From positions 19,034,001 to 19,098,000 of the forward strand of contig CM041465.1 of NCBI GenBank assembly GCA_023213395.1: a DNA stretch of 64,000 bases. Reading direction: 5' to 3'. Of the stretch, positions 45,451-56,445 are shown one piece after another. The DNA is from Cycas panzhihuaensis. Taxonomy: Eukaryota; Cycadophyta. Both the position numbers and the translations under genes were made by a program. Each line of letters opens with the position of its first letter. Within the stretch, counting starts at the first letter, position 1. A model generated the notes under the pieces. The model saw only the letters and a list, made by a program, of their open reading frames with translations, did no database searches and had not been told where the DNA came from.

Positions 45451-45459
45451 ATCAACGGG
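45451..45459 (-). other. RT deletion joint in element C
   Basis: ATCAACGGG at the joint corresponds to ATCAACGGA at both 1124-1132 and 2594-2602 in A. About 1470 bp with RT and RNase H are missing between them. Confidence 0.85.
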
Positions 45460-45942
45460 AAGAGGAGGAATAGGAGGGGATCGGATCGGCGTGGATCCGA
45501 TCGCAAGGATCTTCCGGTGGCCGAGCGGTGGTGACCAAGGCAAATTAGGTGCAAGGCCCATTGGGTGCTCAAGGGCTTCATCATCCTCGAAATAGTCCAC
45601 CCCATGGATGACCTTACTTGAGTAGAAGAAGCGCTAGAAGGAAAGGAGCAACGGATCGGGGTGATCATCGGATCGCTCAACTCCTTCATGGAAATCGAAG
45701 GAAAACTGAAAGAGGCTCCTCGAGAGGAGCGAAGGCAATTCCTCAAAACCATCACTGCGGGGTAATGAAAAGAAGAACCGGGCGGGTCGGCCTGGCGATG
45801 GTGTGTGACACGCCGCGAGGGGCTAGTCTCACCAACTAGAGAGGTTCCAAACGAGGGTCTAGAGCGAGACAGATACGACCCATTGTCTCGAAGGAAAGAA
45901 ATGGGGTGGAGACAACCCTCGTCTCCGTCAAGCGATTCATCA
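45460..45942 (-). other. Element C protease-RT linker
   Basis: Ser/Arg/Pro-rich coding segment (CLHPISFLRDNGSYLSRSRP, MKELSDPMITPI) matching A 2605-3140. No domain recognised. Confidence 0.6.
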
Positions 45943-46864
45943 TCATTTGAGCAGCGAGGTACCCATAACTCCCGACGCAAATAGGGGCAAAGCGTGGGAG
46001 ACGAGGAAGGGCAGGTGTGGGATCTTCTTAAGCGGATTGGGTATACCAATTGAACAAGCCGAGGCGTGAGTGGGTGAACCTTGGTTTCGAATTGGCATAA
46101 CGAGTTTGTTTGGCAAAAGGGCGTTCACGGGAACCACTCTCATTCGTCCGTCATGGACGAATTTAAGTCCCCCAAAGGGTCGAACACACGGCTCCCATTT
46201 GGTCGAGCCATGGGCGACCTAGAAGGAGGTTGTAATCCACGTCAACGTCGAGGACTACAACATCGGCAGAACGGTTTGCCCCAAGGGTGGCCGGAATCGC
46301 GGCATCCGAGAGGGTCTTCTCGCCGTCATACCCTTGGCATCGCCAGGGAACAGGTTCCAAGGCGGAGATACCAAGCTCTTGCATAACACGCAAGGGCATG
46401 GCATTGACGGAAGAGCCGTTGTCGACAACAGTTCTTCGGAGGGTACAATCAGGCGTATCGATCGTGATGGTGAATGGGAAGTTCCACTGGCGTTCCCATT
46501 CACCGGCGGGAGGAAGATCCTTAGGATCGAAGGAAATAGTGGGTCCGCCACCTTGGGCGCCCAAAGCGTGATGGCACATCTCCGATCCTAAAGCTTCCGG
46601 AGGAGGGCGTTGCTCGGGACAACTCCTCGAGCGTCCATCAAGGACATTCTGCGGCGGCCGTATGGAGCTCGTCCACGACGGAGAAGGGTTTACCCTTCCC
46701 GGTTGGGTAAGTGCCCTTGAAAGTCGTAACGACCACATGTGAATAGCCTTGGGGAAAGAGGATTTCGGAGGAAGGGTCTCGGAAGGATCGGAAGAACCGG
46801 CAGCCTCCGCCGCTTCCTTAGCGGTTTGAGATCGTGGGGCGAAAGTCGGAGTTGCTTCAATCAC
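45943..46864 (-). pseudogene. Element C aspartic protease with gag linker
   Basis: On the minus strand the frame 46864-46163 holds the linker (FTITIDTPDCTLRRTVVDNG gives the active site, about 46445-46400) and SSVNAMPLRVMQELGISALE, WRCQGYDGEKTL, VDVDYNLLLGRPWLDQMGAV (about 46240-46190). It is the same Asp-Asn-Gly protease as in A and B. The tail to 45943 (MRVVPVNA, SIGIPNPLKK) is frameshifted. Confidence 0.85.
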
Positions 46865-46979
46865 CTTCTTCCCCTATTCCGGTCGTGAAGGCGATGGAGT
46901 ACGGCTAAGAGAACGAGAAGAGGAAGAAGAGTTAGGCGCCCTTCCCTTTGTCGCGGAAGGGCGGGGATCAGTGATCTTC

Positions 46980-49033
46980 CTGCACGGTTGTTCTTGGTTT
47001 GGGGTTGCGATCACGTTCCCCATGTTTGAGAACGGATCCTTGTGAACAGTTGGTCTAGATTAGGCCTTGAGGCCCGTTTGGAGAGGAATCGCGTCGAGGC
47101 ATCCTTTGGATCTTTGGGCCCTACAACGTGAATCGTCATGGAAGCAATCCCCATGAATGGAACACCACTTCTTCTCAAGCGGAGGGTGACCTTCTCGCTT
47201 GGGAGGGGCGAGAGGATCTTGCGCCCATTCCGAAAGAGGAGGATCTGGTAGTTTGTTGGACTTGTTTGTTTGAAGTAGGAGATGAAGGACCTTGAAGCTT
47301 GAGCTCCTTCATCGTACGCCGAGCAGCGTATAGGCGATGTGAGGGGATCTAAGGTCCTCTCGGTAGGATGAGAGGAAGACCGCGTCGGCTAAGAAGGTTT
47401 AGCGTCTTTGGTAGGGGGTGGTGCCTCACGGCGTTGTGAGGGCTTAAGAGGTTTCTTGGGACCAGCTTGGATCTCAATAGCCTCCAACGCCAAGCACTTG
47501 GCGATCGCGGCATCACACGGGGTCGCCCCATCTTGAGGACTTCCACGTGGACTTGGGATGAAGTGCATTGACAAGCAGTCCTTGACTCCTCGGGCAAGGT
47601 CGCCTTGGTGGAGTGAAGCAGATCGTGGAATCGCCGCACAAAGTCACGATTCATCTCATCGTGACCTTGTTTGAGCGAGAGAAGGGATTTCATCCGCTCT
47701 CGAATGGGCGAGCTACATCAAAGTAATTGATGAACTCGTCCACCAATTGCTGGAATGAATAGACTGAGTGGGTAGGGAGACGATAAAACCATTTAAGGCG
47801 TCACCTGCAAGGATCGAGGAAAGAGTTTCATCAAAATATGGTCGTAAGCCCGATGTCGATGCATGTCATAGAAAAACTACGGACATGCTCATGGGTCTTG
47901 TGACGAAGTCCCATCGAATCTAGGAACTTCGGGAGGATGAGGCGGCAAGTTGGTTCGCAACGCCTCAACCGAGAGAGGGTTGACCTAAAGTCCACGAAGG
48001 CGCCCTTGCACAGGCAAGTAGGATCAACGAGCGTCGAGTAGGTGGCGCGCAAGGAGGCGGATGGGGGTAGGACACCCATCCTCCTTGAGGAACCACCCCT
48101 TGGCGATAAGAGGCATGGAAAGGCGCCTTGGAGGAGTCGATTCCTTGCGAGGCACTGTGGATGGAACTGCATTGGATGGCGGACAAGAGGGATGCGGAAC
48201 CGGGTTCTGCCCATACGGGCCACCCGTAGGTGGGGCCATTCCGTATGGGTGTAGCAGATCCACCCCATAAACAGGAAGACGACTTCCCCTACCCTGCCCC
48301 CAAGGTTGAGAAGTATACCCTGGGGGAACGTAGAAAGAAGCACCAACGCGCTGGGTTGGAGGATGCGTGGGAACGAATCCCACCTGACTGGCGGCTGGAA
48401 GGCTAGCAGGGCGACTAGGCCTACTAGGAGGCGGCATGTGCCGGATCGGGGGCACATTAGTTGGATCGGGAGCAGGTATGCTAACCCCGTTGAAGGACAG
48501 ACACAAGTGAGAAGGCCCTAAGGCATTAGGGCCTTGATAAAGGATGGAAGGTGCCACACGTGCCCCCACTGCAGGAAACGAATGGGGCGTACGCGTAGGC
48601 ACGAAAGGGTTTGTTGTCACGGGAAAGGCGGACGAGGATGAGCGTGAGGGGAAGAGCGAGAGGAGGAAGAGGCTCCCCTGCAGGACACCCTCAAGCCATT
48701 CGGGACGTGGTTGAGAGCATGCCTTGCACGGCATCCGTCAAGAGCCTCAAGCACGTCAACAGGAGGAGTCCCCACATACCCATAAGAGGTGATCGGGACC
48801 TCGAACAAGGCATGTCCATCTGAAGGTTCCTCATAAAATCGCCCAGCGCGGGCAATCCTCAGGAGGAACGGATCCCTCTGGCGTGGGTAGAAGGATGGGG
48901 AGCACAAGAAGGTGTTGATCGATCGGGTAGTAAAAGGAGTCGTCACCCTCTTGGGTGGACTCGAATGATGAAGGAAGAGCTTGGGTTTCCATAGCAAGGC
49001 GTGGTAGGTCCAATCGGAAGAGTACCCTTCCAT
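46980..49033 (-). pseudogene. Element C gag, frameshifted
   Basis: Start MEGYSSDWTYHAL at 49033 (shared with A and B; the open frame extends upstream into the LTR, which I do not count as coding). N-terminal region with EVPITSYGYVGTPPVDVLEA (about 48800-48740). A Pro-rich part has FYVPPGYTSQPWGQGRG (about 48330-48280), then HEHVRSF, SLLSLKQGHDEMNRDFVRRF and FHDLLHSTKATLPEE (about 47690-47590), CLALEAIEIQAG (about 47490-47460), and the Cys/His cluster near 47165-47100. Several small frame shifts in CG-rich patches. Confidence 0.84.
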
Positions 49034-49263
49034 AGTCGGATCGGGATCCGACGAGGCAAGAAGGCAGACTCGGGGTCTTCTAACAAAGGGGTAGACCGCA
49101 TGACGATGAGAGAAAGCAGGCGCATGCAAGGTCGGAAGCGATGTCGGGAAAAGAGAAGGAATGGTATAACACGCAGCGTTGGGGGCCAACGTGGAGGTCA
49201 AGACGGTATAGACAGGATCACACGGAGTAGCGAAACCAGCAGAGAGCGAGACTAGCTCCCTTC

Positions 49264-49289
49264 TTGGCGGTCCCAGTATGGTCGCCCGA
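49264..49289 (-). other. Element C primer-binding site
   Basis: Minus strand after the LTR end ...GGCTCCA reads TCGGGCGACCATACTGGGAC, conserved in A and B. Confidence 0.68.
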
Positions 49290-51071
49290 TGGAGCCTTGC
49301 TGGGATAACCGCCCGATAGGCGGGGAGAGATGGTGGCAAGCGGTGGGAAGTGGAACCTCTGAGGCAAGCAACTACCTTGAGCGCCCGTCTTGGGGAGCGC
49401 CTTGAGTTCGGGATCTGCAATGGAGTATGGCTACTCGGGTGACCCTTCACCACCTTGAGCGAAGGGCGAAGATACGTGGGGACGAACCCACAGGGAGTAG
49501 GCCCCTCCACCCTTGGGTGGCCGGAAGGAGAGAGAAAGAACCTAATAAGGATAGGCCAAGAACAATCCTATACAATCTAACCGGGTATGACGATCTGGGA
49601 AGCAGGCAGCAGTTAAGGAAGAGGGAGGAAGGGTAAGAGAGAAGAAGACTCCTACAACCTCTCCTACGAATAACAAAAGTACATGCAACAAGGCAAACAA
49701 ATCGCAAACCAATACAAAAAAAGCAATTTTCCCTTTTAATCTTTCGATGTTCTAATTACTAGGAAAAGAATAAAAGAAGGAAAAAAGACCAGGGGTAGCG
49801 AAGAGGAACAGAGTGTGCACCTAGGCCGAAGGTGTGAGAGATGGCGTAGCCTTCAGGAGGAGCAACCAACCACTCAGCTGCATCTGGGATGTGAAATGTG
49901 GCAAGAAGCGAAAAGGGGCTTCCTTACCTTCCCGTGAAAAGTAAATGCGATCAAGGAAGGAAAGAAACGCTAACTAGCAAATGAGATAGCATAAAATATG
50001 ACACATGCAAGGACGCTTCTGGGTGGAAGGGGGCAACGGCAACGTTCTCCGTAGCGTCCCGAGTACCGGAAAGGGAGGCAAGGATTTGCCCACCAAAAGG
50101 CGAAGAAGGGCCGGAACAAACAGCTCGGATCTGAAATAGAAGCGGGGCTAGGGGCCTGCTATGGAGGTGGAACGGAAACACACGCAACGGGAACTCGTGG
50201 GACTGGGTAGAAAACAGTGAAACCGCTTCAAAGGAGCCTCTCCAAGGCGTTTGAGGGGAGAGAATGTCTCACAAGCCAAAGGAGAGTCAAGGTATGAAGA
50301 GTGCAGTCGATTCTTGAAGCAAACAATGTAAGAGAAGAGAGAGGCGGAGAGTGTTCCTCTTGAGAGTAAATCCAAAAGTGAGTCCCAAAGATCTTGAAAA
50401 TGAGCCAAAAGATGTTTAAGTACTAAAGCAAAACCCTAAAGTACGCGAATAGGGCACCTACCGGAGGAGAAAAGGCGTGAACCACGTGGCGGTTTTGATA
50501 AATGCGAAATTGCCACCATGGATTTTAAAAACAAGCGAGGCAGTCGTCTGTAGAAACTTTAGCGATCATGCGGATATTCCGTGATGCAGCGAAAATTCTG
50601 ATCTTGAATTCCGTGATCTGCAGACGCACTGAGACACAAATGGGGCCCACCAACCGTCCAGTCAGGGCAAGCGGAAAAGGCTAAAGGACAACTAAAACAC
50701 CCACGGAGCAAACAAGCCAAGAAACGGGCCCACGGGAGCAGAAATAGGGCCCCAAATGAGGTGGCAAGCTAACCAAGCGACGATGAGACATCACACGGGT
50801 GGAGGTGGCGCAAACCCGGTGGACCCAGGAGAGAGGAGGCGGATGCGAAGTAATGTCGGTCACCAGGGTGCCACGCTTGCTAAGAGTGTGCCCCTGCTAT
50901 AGTCGTCATAGGCTAAACATAGGTGTGGACGACGACCGTGGCCTATGAAAGTCATACGCATGCAAATATGTAAGCAAACAATCAGTACATAAAAGTGATG
51001 ATAATGCTAGAGACATACCTGCACTTACCTGAGTCGGTGATTCCGTATCCATTCCCGGAAGCCGGGAAACA
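49290..51071 (-). repeat. Element C 5' LTR (1782 bp)
   Basis: Minus strand starts TGTTTCCCGGCTTCCGG and ends CAAGGCTCCA. Between 49625 and 49800 it differs from the 3' LTR by about one base, while the adjacent CG-rich patch (49586-49612) is full of indels. Confidence 0.94.
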
Positions 51072-51076
51072 GAGGG

Positions 51077-53690
51077 TCACAAGGATAATTGTGTCCTAAA
51101 TGATGACAAACCCTATAAGACTATCCTAAGAATTATAATGCCCTAAAGGTGAGTAACCTATATTTAACCCCCCCTCTAAAATACCACTATCTATCAAATC
51201 AATCTTAAATAAAGGAGGACTAATATGGAAGTGACAAGAAGAAAGAATTAAGACCATAGGATCAACCTGATCATGGGTAAGATGCTAATACTTTTTCTTC
51301 TAGTAATAACCTAGTTACAATTGTAGGGGACTAGAGGACACCTACATCCAATTCCAATAATTATCCTTGACTCTAAGAGGTGAATGAGATGGAAGAATTG
51401 ATCTCAATTAGATATGTGGTACTCACTTGATTATTCTAATCATGTGTATTTGGAATAATTACCTAATATTAAACCATTGAGAACATGGTAAATTATAGAA
51501 CCTGAACTCCAAGTAACCCTGCCTCTAGTATAGCAAAGGACCCTACCTTATGAGAGACTATGAGATCAAAGAAGCAGAAGAGTGCACCTAGTTATAATAT
51601 TTGGTGTCACACTTCATTACACCCCTTATCATAGCTCTTCGCAATGTGTCCCCACTAGTTGTTGCAACTTTTATTTTCGTTACTTGTCATAAAAGTCATT
51701 GGAGTTGGAAGGAGGGGCTTCCTTACCTTCCTCTAACCTCCAAATAGGGCTTAGTTACTGTCCCTAACTAAGGAATAATGAAATGGAGAAGTAGAAATAA
51801 AACTTGAAATAAATGGGATGTTAACTTTTTGCAATATGTTGCTTGATTTACAAAAGCAGTCTCCAACCTATAACACAAAAGAATCAAGACATCCCACAAG
51901 TAAGATATGTATATATAGATATGCTTCATAAACAACATATGTCAATTTATAAACAAAAGGAGAAACAAATATAGTGTCATATGTTTCTTGTTTAGTGATT
52001 TTTGTGTGTGTGCAACAATCACAACATATGTAAGAGGAGAAGAAAAAGAGATGTTCCCTCAGGATGGCAAGCTCCTCTAGACAATGATAGATCCCTATGA
52101 GCTATAAATAGCTCACTTATCTAGTGTTTGCAAGTAAACACAAGGTTGATGGGTATGTGTGTAGGCCCCACAACAAACCAAAATCCTAATCTAATATTGG
52201 AATGTAAGGAAAGGCACCTCAAAGCATGGGGGAGGGGATTACCCAAGTGAGAGGAAACTTTAGGAGTTAGAACTCTAGCCTATGGACCTCTTCACAAGCT
52301 CCCTTGGCTTGGTTTGGCTTTCCTACTTTTGTAGGCTAGCGAATTTGGTATATAGAGGATGTGTAAAATAGTGAGAAGAAGGTATTGCCTCCTTGCATTG
52401 GGTGAAAAATGGCCCAAAATCAATCTAAAGCATAAATCTAGGATCACACACCTAAAAATGGTAAGGAATAAATCACAAGAGGAGATATTCTTATAAGGAA
52501 AAAAAAAAAAAAAGATTTACCATACAAGATTAATGACTATAGGTGAAGAGCAATAATGGAGGAGAGGAAACCCCTGTTTTGTGAAGGAAAGAAGGAGATC
52601 TCTTGTCATTTGATTGATTAGAAGTCACTCCTTACTTAGATTGGCTTGATCTTGGGCTGTCTTCTCTTTGCTTGGGAAGAAACCTACAAATTTTTAATGT
52701 TTTGGAGGGGTGGAAGAGAGTTGGAGAAGAGAAACTCAGAGAGGAAGCTTGAAGAGAGCTAAAAGTTGGTGATTGATTGATTATTCATGCTTAAAATAAA
52801 TAAAAATTTGGGTTGTTGTTCATTTGGGGAGGCCTCAGGACCATTAGGGCCTAATCTAGGTGAGTCGCAAGGCAAGATAGTGTGCCATCTAGCCATAATT
52901 TCCAGAACTAGTTGTTTCTAGTTGTAGCAAACCATATAACAATCACACCACAAACTTATTCATGGAATCGCTAATATATTAGCAACACTAGTAACATATT
53001 AAAAGTGCATAATAATTAGAGTAGGTAGATAAAAATGGCTATGGGGAAACAACAAGAACATAAAATAATAAAATATAAATAATGAAAGGATGAGAAGGAG
53101 GGGAGTAAACCCTGGTAGGGGCCTGGGACTCCTCACTAGGGGTCTATGCACTAACCTAGGGCTACTCTACATTCCAATAACACAATAGGGTTATAACCTC
53201 ACAAAAATGATGACAATCAAGGTGTAAGAATATGAAGGGAGGTTAGGCAGTGAATCCTGATGAGGTACATGGGGAAATCTTGTAATGAGCAAGCATTGCC
53301 AATGCGCCTATCCACTAAAACTCTTAATAAACTACCCTAGATGGATTGAGGGTTAGATAAGGTAGAGAGAAGGAGAGGAAGATGAAATGAAGTAGATCAA
53401 GATATATGTAAGGTGGGCTATGGAGGCCCATGAGTACTTGTAGCTAGGAGGGAGATCACTTAGGAGCTATCATTCCATTGGATTAGAGCCATAGTCATCA
53501 TAGGCAAAGTGTCATACATAGGTAAGCTAACCGAGTGAATCAATCAAGCAGTTCAGTAGCCATACAAATATCATATACTATAATAACTATAAAAATATGA
53601 TAGAGTGTAAGAGATAAAATATATATCTGGTTATACTTGTATGATTGTATCCCAATCCATTCTTAATCATTGAGAATCGCTGCCCCTTAG
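51077..53690 (-). repeat. Element D 3' LTR (left limit uncertain)
   Basis: The start near 53690 follows the same GAATGG-rich entry as in C. Internal blocks match the plus-strand copy at 8971-10760, including GGAGGTTAGAGGAAGGTAAGG. C is inserted at 51076, so the true end may lie left of 40812. Contains a poly-A run at 52499-52514. Confidence 0.7.
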
Positions 53691-54189
53691 TAGCAAAACC
53701 TCATTTCTCGGGAGTATCAGATGATGGTGAATTTTGTCAACATAATCTCATCAGTGATAATGTATAAATCTCATATGTTAGTAACCAAGGTAAGTGGCAA
53801 GTGTCACAATAGATCATGCGAATGGGAGATGTATGTTTGGGCAAGGGAGAGGAGGTGTGACTTAGTTAATCCTTACGATGCAGAGCCTTAGACCTAAGAC
53901 ATACGTAAGATGATTGAAGGGCAACTTGGGGGTTGCCCATGGTGACACTTGGGTAGGTCGCATGACCCTAAAGAACAAAATGGGATTGGAATCCCTATAA
54001 AAAATAGAAGAGGAGTGGAGAAGGGGAAGGGGATGGGGGGATGCCCCATCACCTTCACACATAGGATAGACATAGTATCAATGTAGTCTAAATATAATAT
54101 AAACATAATCCAAAAAGCTATATATATAGTCAAAATGTATGTAAAAGCTCTACCATGGATGGTACAGATTTTGAGTAAAGAAATAAACT

Positions 54190-54740
54190 TGTAGTCACCA
54201 TAGTTTAGCCTCGTTAGTGGCCTATTTGTAGAGGTATAAAGGTGGTCAGAATAATGAATGGATGGTAATCCAAAGGTTTGTATGAGGAGCCAACCTATTA
54301 GGTTGCCTAGGAAGGATTATCTAGGAGAAGGAGATGACGCTCGAGAATGAGGTGAACTAGGCTATTTGCTTCGGCATTTTGATTGTGAGGGATATCCTGG
54401 ATGTCCATCATAAGAAATGAGGACAAGAGTGACTTGGAAGTTGATGTGAGGGACCTTAATTAAGAGCAAGGGCTCGGTAGACATGAGTTAGTTATGACAC
54501 CATGATTTGAGAGTGATAAAATAAAATAATGGGGCCATAGTAGAAGCATAGCATATCAGTGAGGGCCTCTATAACAGTGATGTAATTTACTTCATTGTTC
54601 ATGACCTCAAGTAGGTACATCCAGAAATACATGAGATCATGCCTAAAAGGATCACAGATGATCTAAGCATCTATGGAGGATCCTAGGTTGCCACGACTGC
54701 CACCATCAGTGTAGATGAGGATGACACAAGAGAAGAGATA
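54190..54740 (-). pseudogene. Element D archaeal-type RNase H remnant
   Basis: Minus strand: VILIYTDGGSRGNLGSS (about 54725-54680, first Asp kept, closest of all copies to the DGGSRGNPG consensus), then the TNNE.. block near 54600. The final block aligns in DNA with C at about 54340-54410 (NQNAEAN-type in place of NAEAD). Stops and frame breaks are present. Confidence 0.75.
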
Positions 54741-55270
54741 AGAATCACAAAAAGAATAGATAGGGAGTGTGTAGAGTAAAAGAAAGATGGAGAGGTAAGG
54801 CCTAACTACTCATGACAACTTAAAAGGGTGTCCATAAGGGGATAGAAGAGCCTTACTAGTAGGCTACTAGGCTAGTAGAGGGCTCACCTTGTGAAAGAGG
54901 AAGAGTCATCAGGGAATAGGCCAATTACAATGTCACAAAGTTGGTATGGGACCAATAAGGAGGCTAGAGCAAGGAGGGAACTCTCATCAGGGGCTTTGAC
55001 GAGCTGAAATGATCACAAAAATAGATTTGGTGTGTCAAAATAATCCTATGAAGTATAAACACTAGTATTGTTTTGGGCAACCAGAAAAGAGGGACAAAAG
55101 GGCTCATGTAGGAGAAAAAAAAGAATCATAAATACGTGAAATGGTGCAAGAAAGGAGCATCTAGGAGTGGAACTAGGCCTAGGCCTTAAAGGGGTCAAGG
55201 ATAAGCCTGAGAAGATAATCCTAGTGGATTTTCCATGGCATAAAAAGGGTGTAGTGACCTGAGGGACCCT
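54741..55270 (+). promoter_or_regulatory. Region upstream of the D antisense gene
   Basis: Non-coding on both strands. By position it equals B 33390-32911 (minus) and would hold the promoter of the antisense gene. No further motif recognised. Confidence 0.4.
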
Positions 55271-55273
55271 ACA

Positions 55274-55280
55274 TATAAAA
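55274..55280 (+). promoter_or_regulatory. TATA box of the D antisense gene
   Basis: CTACATATAAAAGGAGG on the plus strand, at the same place and orientation as the B box at 32904-32910 (minus). Confidence 0.55.
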
Positions 55281-55375
55281 GGAGGACAAGGGGTGAAAAT
55301 GGAATTTATTTTTACGTGTCCTCATACCATTCTTGAGTTATGCACCCCCATCCTTCCATTCTACCTCTCTATTAG

Positions 55376-55526
55376 GTGCTTGGTGGAGGAGAGGTCCTTA
55401 GAGCAGAGGAGGCAAAGGGAGGTGATGCATCGAGTGCTCCAAGGGAGGAGAAGGAGCTAGGAGAGGAGGAGATTACAATTGCAGCTATAGGTGTGTCACC
55501 TAAGGATGTGCTAGGCACCCCAAGAG
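55376..55526 (+). pseudogene. Antisense gene of element D, exon 1 (acidic part; no PMD)
   Basis: The open frame begins MLGGGEVLRAEEAKGGDASS and continues with EEKELGEEEITIAAIGVSPK to the donor. It corresponds to the acidic end of B exon 1 (TEDEAEAEDVPEDEAPGG). The plant-mobile-domain-like part is missing: only about 100 bases separate the TATA box from this frame, against about 1.7 kb in B. So D lost it or B gained it. Confidence 0.55.
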
Positions 55527-55663
55527 GTGAGATATCCTATCTTATTCTAGCTCTAAGTTTTGGTTTTAGTCATTTGATACTCATAGAGTGTATTTAATAT
55601 ACTTTGATTTTGATAGATTGTTATCTATACTCCCACTAACACCTTGTTGTGTATGGATGGCAG
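55527..55663 (+). other. Predicted intron of the D antisense gene (137 nt)
   Basis: Donor AGAG|GTGAGATA, branch-site match CCCACTAAC about 27 nt before the end, acceptor GGATGGCAG|GTG. Donor, branch and acceptor match B; the body is T-rich as usual in plants. Confidence 0.7.
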
Positions 55664-56169
55664 GTGGAGATAACATGGGAGAATCAGTCAGGTAGGTGGT
55701 TGCTAAGCTCTTCCTACCGGTATATGATGAGGGACATCCTCCCATCATAGCTGATAAGGAACCTAAGTCAATAGAGAGGCACACAATAACTTTTGCTCCA
55801 CTCAGGTGAGTATGAGATATGTGGGTTGTGGAGGCCCATCAGCTATGAGGCAAGGTAGATCCGATACAGGGAGAGAGGGACCATCTTTAGGGTGAGAGGG
55901 ACTAGCTATAAGTTAGGGTACAGGTGCTAGAGCCCTGAGGGGGATTTGGAGATACTGGTGGTGATGTGAGGATCATCATACTTGAGGAGAGGTTCGGTAG
56001 GATGTAGATGGAGCATGACTGACTACTAGATGAGAGGGACTAACTGATGGGCAATAGAGATGAACTCTAGGAGAAGTTTGATCGCCTAGTCAATCAGATG
56101 GCTACTCAATCCTCATGAAGAAGAACCCATACAATGATGCCATCAGACGGGAGGGATAGAGACGAGGAG
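55664..56169 (+). pseudogene. Antisense gene of element D, exon 2, interrupted by element E
   Basis: Reads GDNMGESVR, VVAKLFLPVYDEGHPPIIAD, RHTITFAPLR, GERDHL, VRVQVLEP, and in another frame ILEERFGRM, DERD, LMGNRDEL, KFDRLVNQMATQSS and RRTHTMMPSDGRDRDEES. It aligns to B exon 2 all along (AREIFPRVYAEGN, FAPLVRARDIW, RGRVQALEA, ITERLRTTEEALRGERD, RYDQLVAQIASRSS, RRTHTQT). The insertion of E at 56174/56175 splits it. After E, 60251-60300 continues EVGTSQHRMRRRLGG, matching B SEAGSSRRTRRSLAG. Several stops show decay. Confidence 0.68.
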
Positions 56170-56174
56170 AGCGA

Positions 56175-56430
56175 TGTTATGAACCTCCTTAAAGAGATTA
56201 ATTAATTGATTGTTAAAATGAATAGGTATTATTGAAAGGACATAACCTTCTGTAAAAGGGCCCAATATGCATATAAAATTGGTCCCAAATGTAATATGGA
56301 CATCATCCAACTTTTTATCAATCAAACACAGTCTTTTGACTATTTATCAAATCAATTACTCTTGTGCTCATATGTGTGCTTTTTTGGCAATCTAGTGATT
56401 GGGTTCCAGTTACGAACAAGGTTCATAACA
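56175..56430 (+). repeat. Element E 5' LTR
   Basis: TGTTATGAACC...GGTTCATAACA; ends form an 11-base imperfect inverted repeat. 256 bp. Confidence 0.95.
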
Positions 56431-56432
56431 AG

Positions 56433-56445
56433 TGGTATTAGAGCC
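56433..56445 (+). other. Element E primer-binding site
   Basis: TGGTATTAGAGCC, one mismatch from the usual TGGTATCAGAGCC site for initiator tRNA-Met, two bases after the LTR. Confidence 0.9.

Larger units (their letters stand above)
40817..51071 (-). mobile_element. Element C: Tat-type Ty3 element, 10.26 kb, with target duplication
   Basis: Complete from LTR to LTR. On the minus strand: 5' LTR 51071-49290, PBS, gag, protease, linker, deletion joint, integrase, hairpin, spacer, archaeal-type RNase H, 3' LTR 42602-40817. The target duplication GAGGG (plus strand) is exact at 40812-40816 and 51072-51076. The RT/RNase H core is deleted, and the antisense gene of B and D is absent, so C is non-autonomous. 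It sits within or at the edge of the older D 3' LTR. Confidence 0.95.

Noticed and set aside
48617-49510. Minus-strand frame of 297 codons as a longer gag N-terminus
   Set aside because: Its first 160 codons lie in the LTR and PBS. The conserved start MEGY is at 49033, as in A and B.
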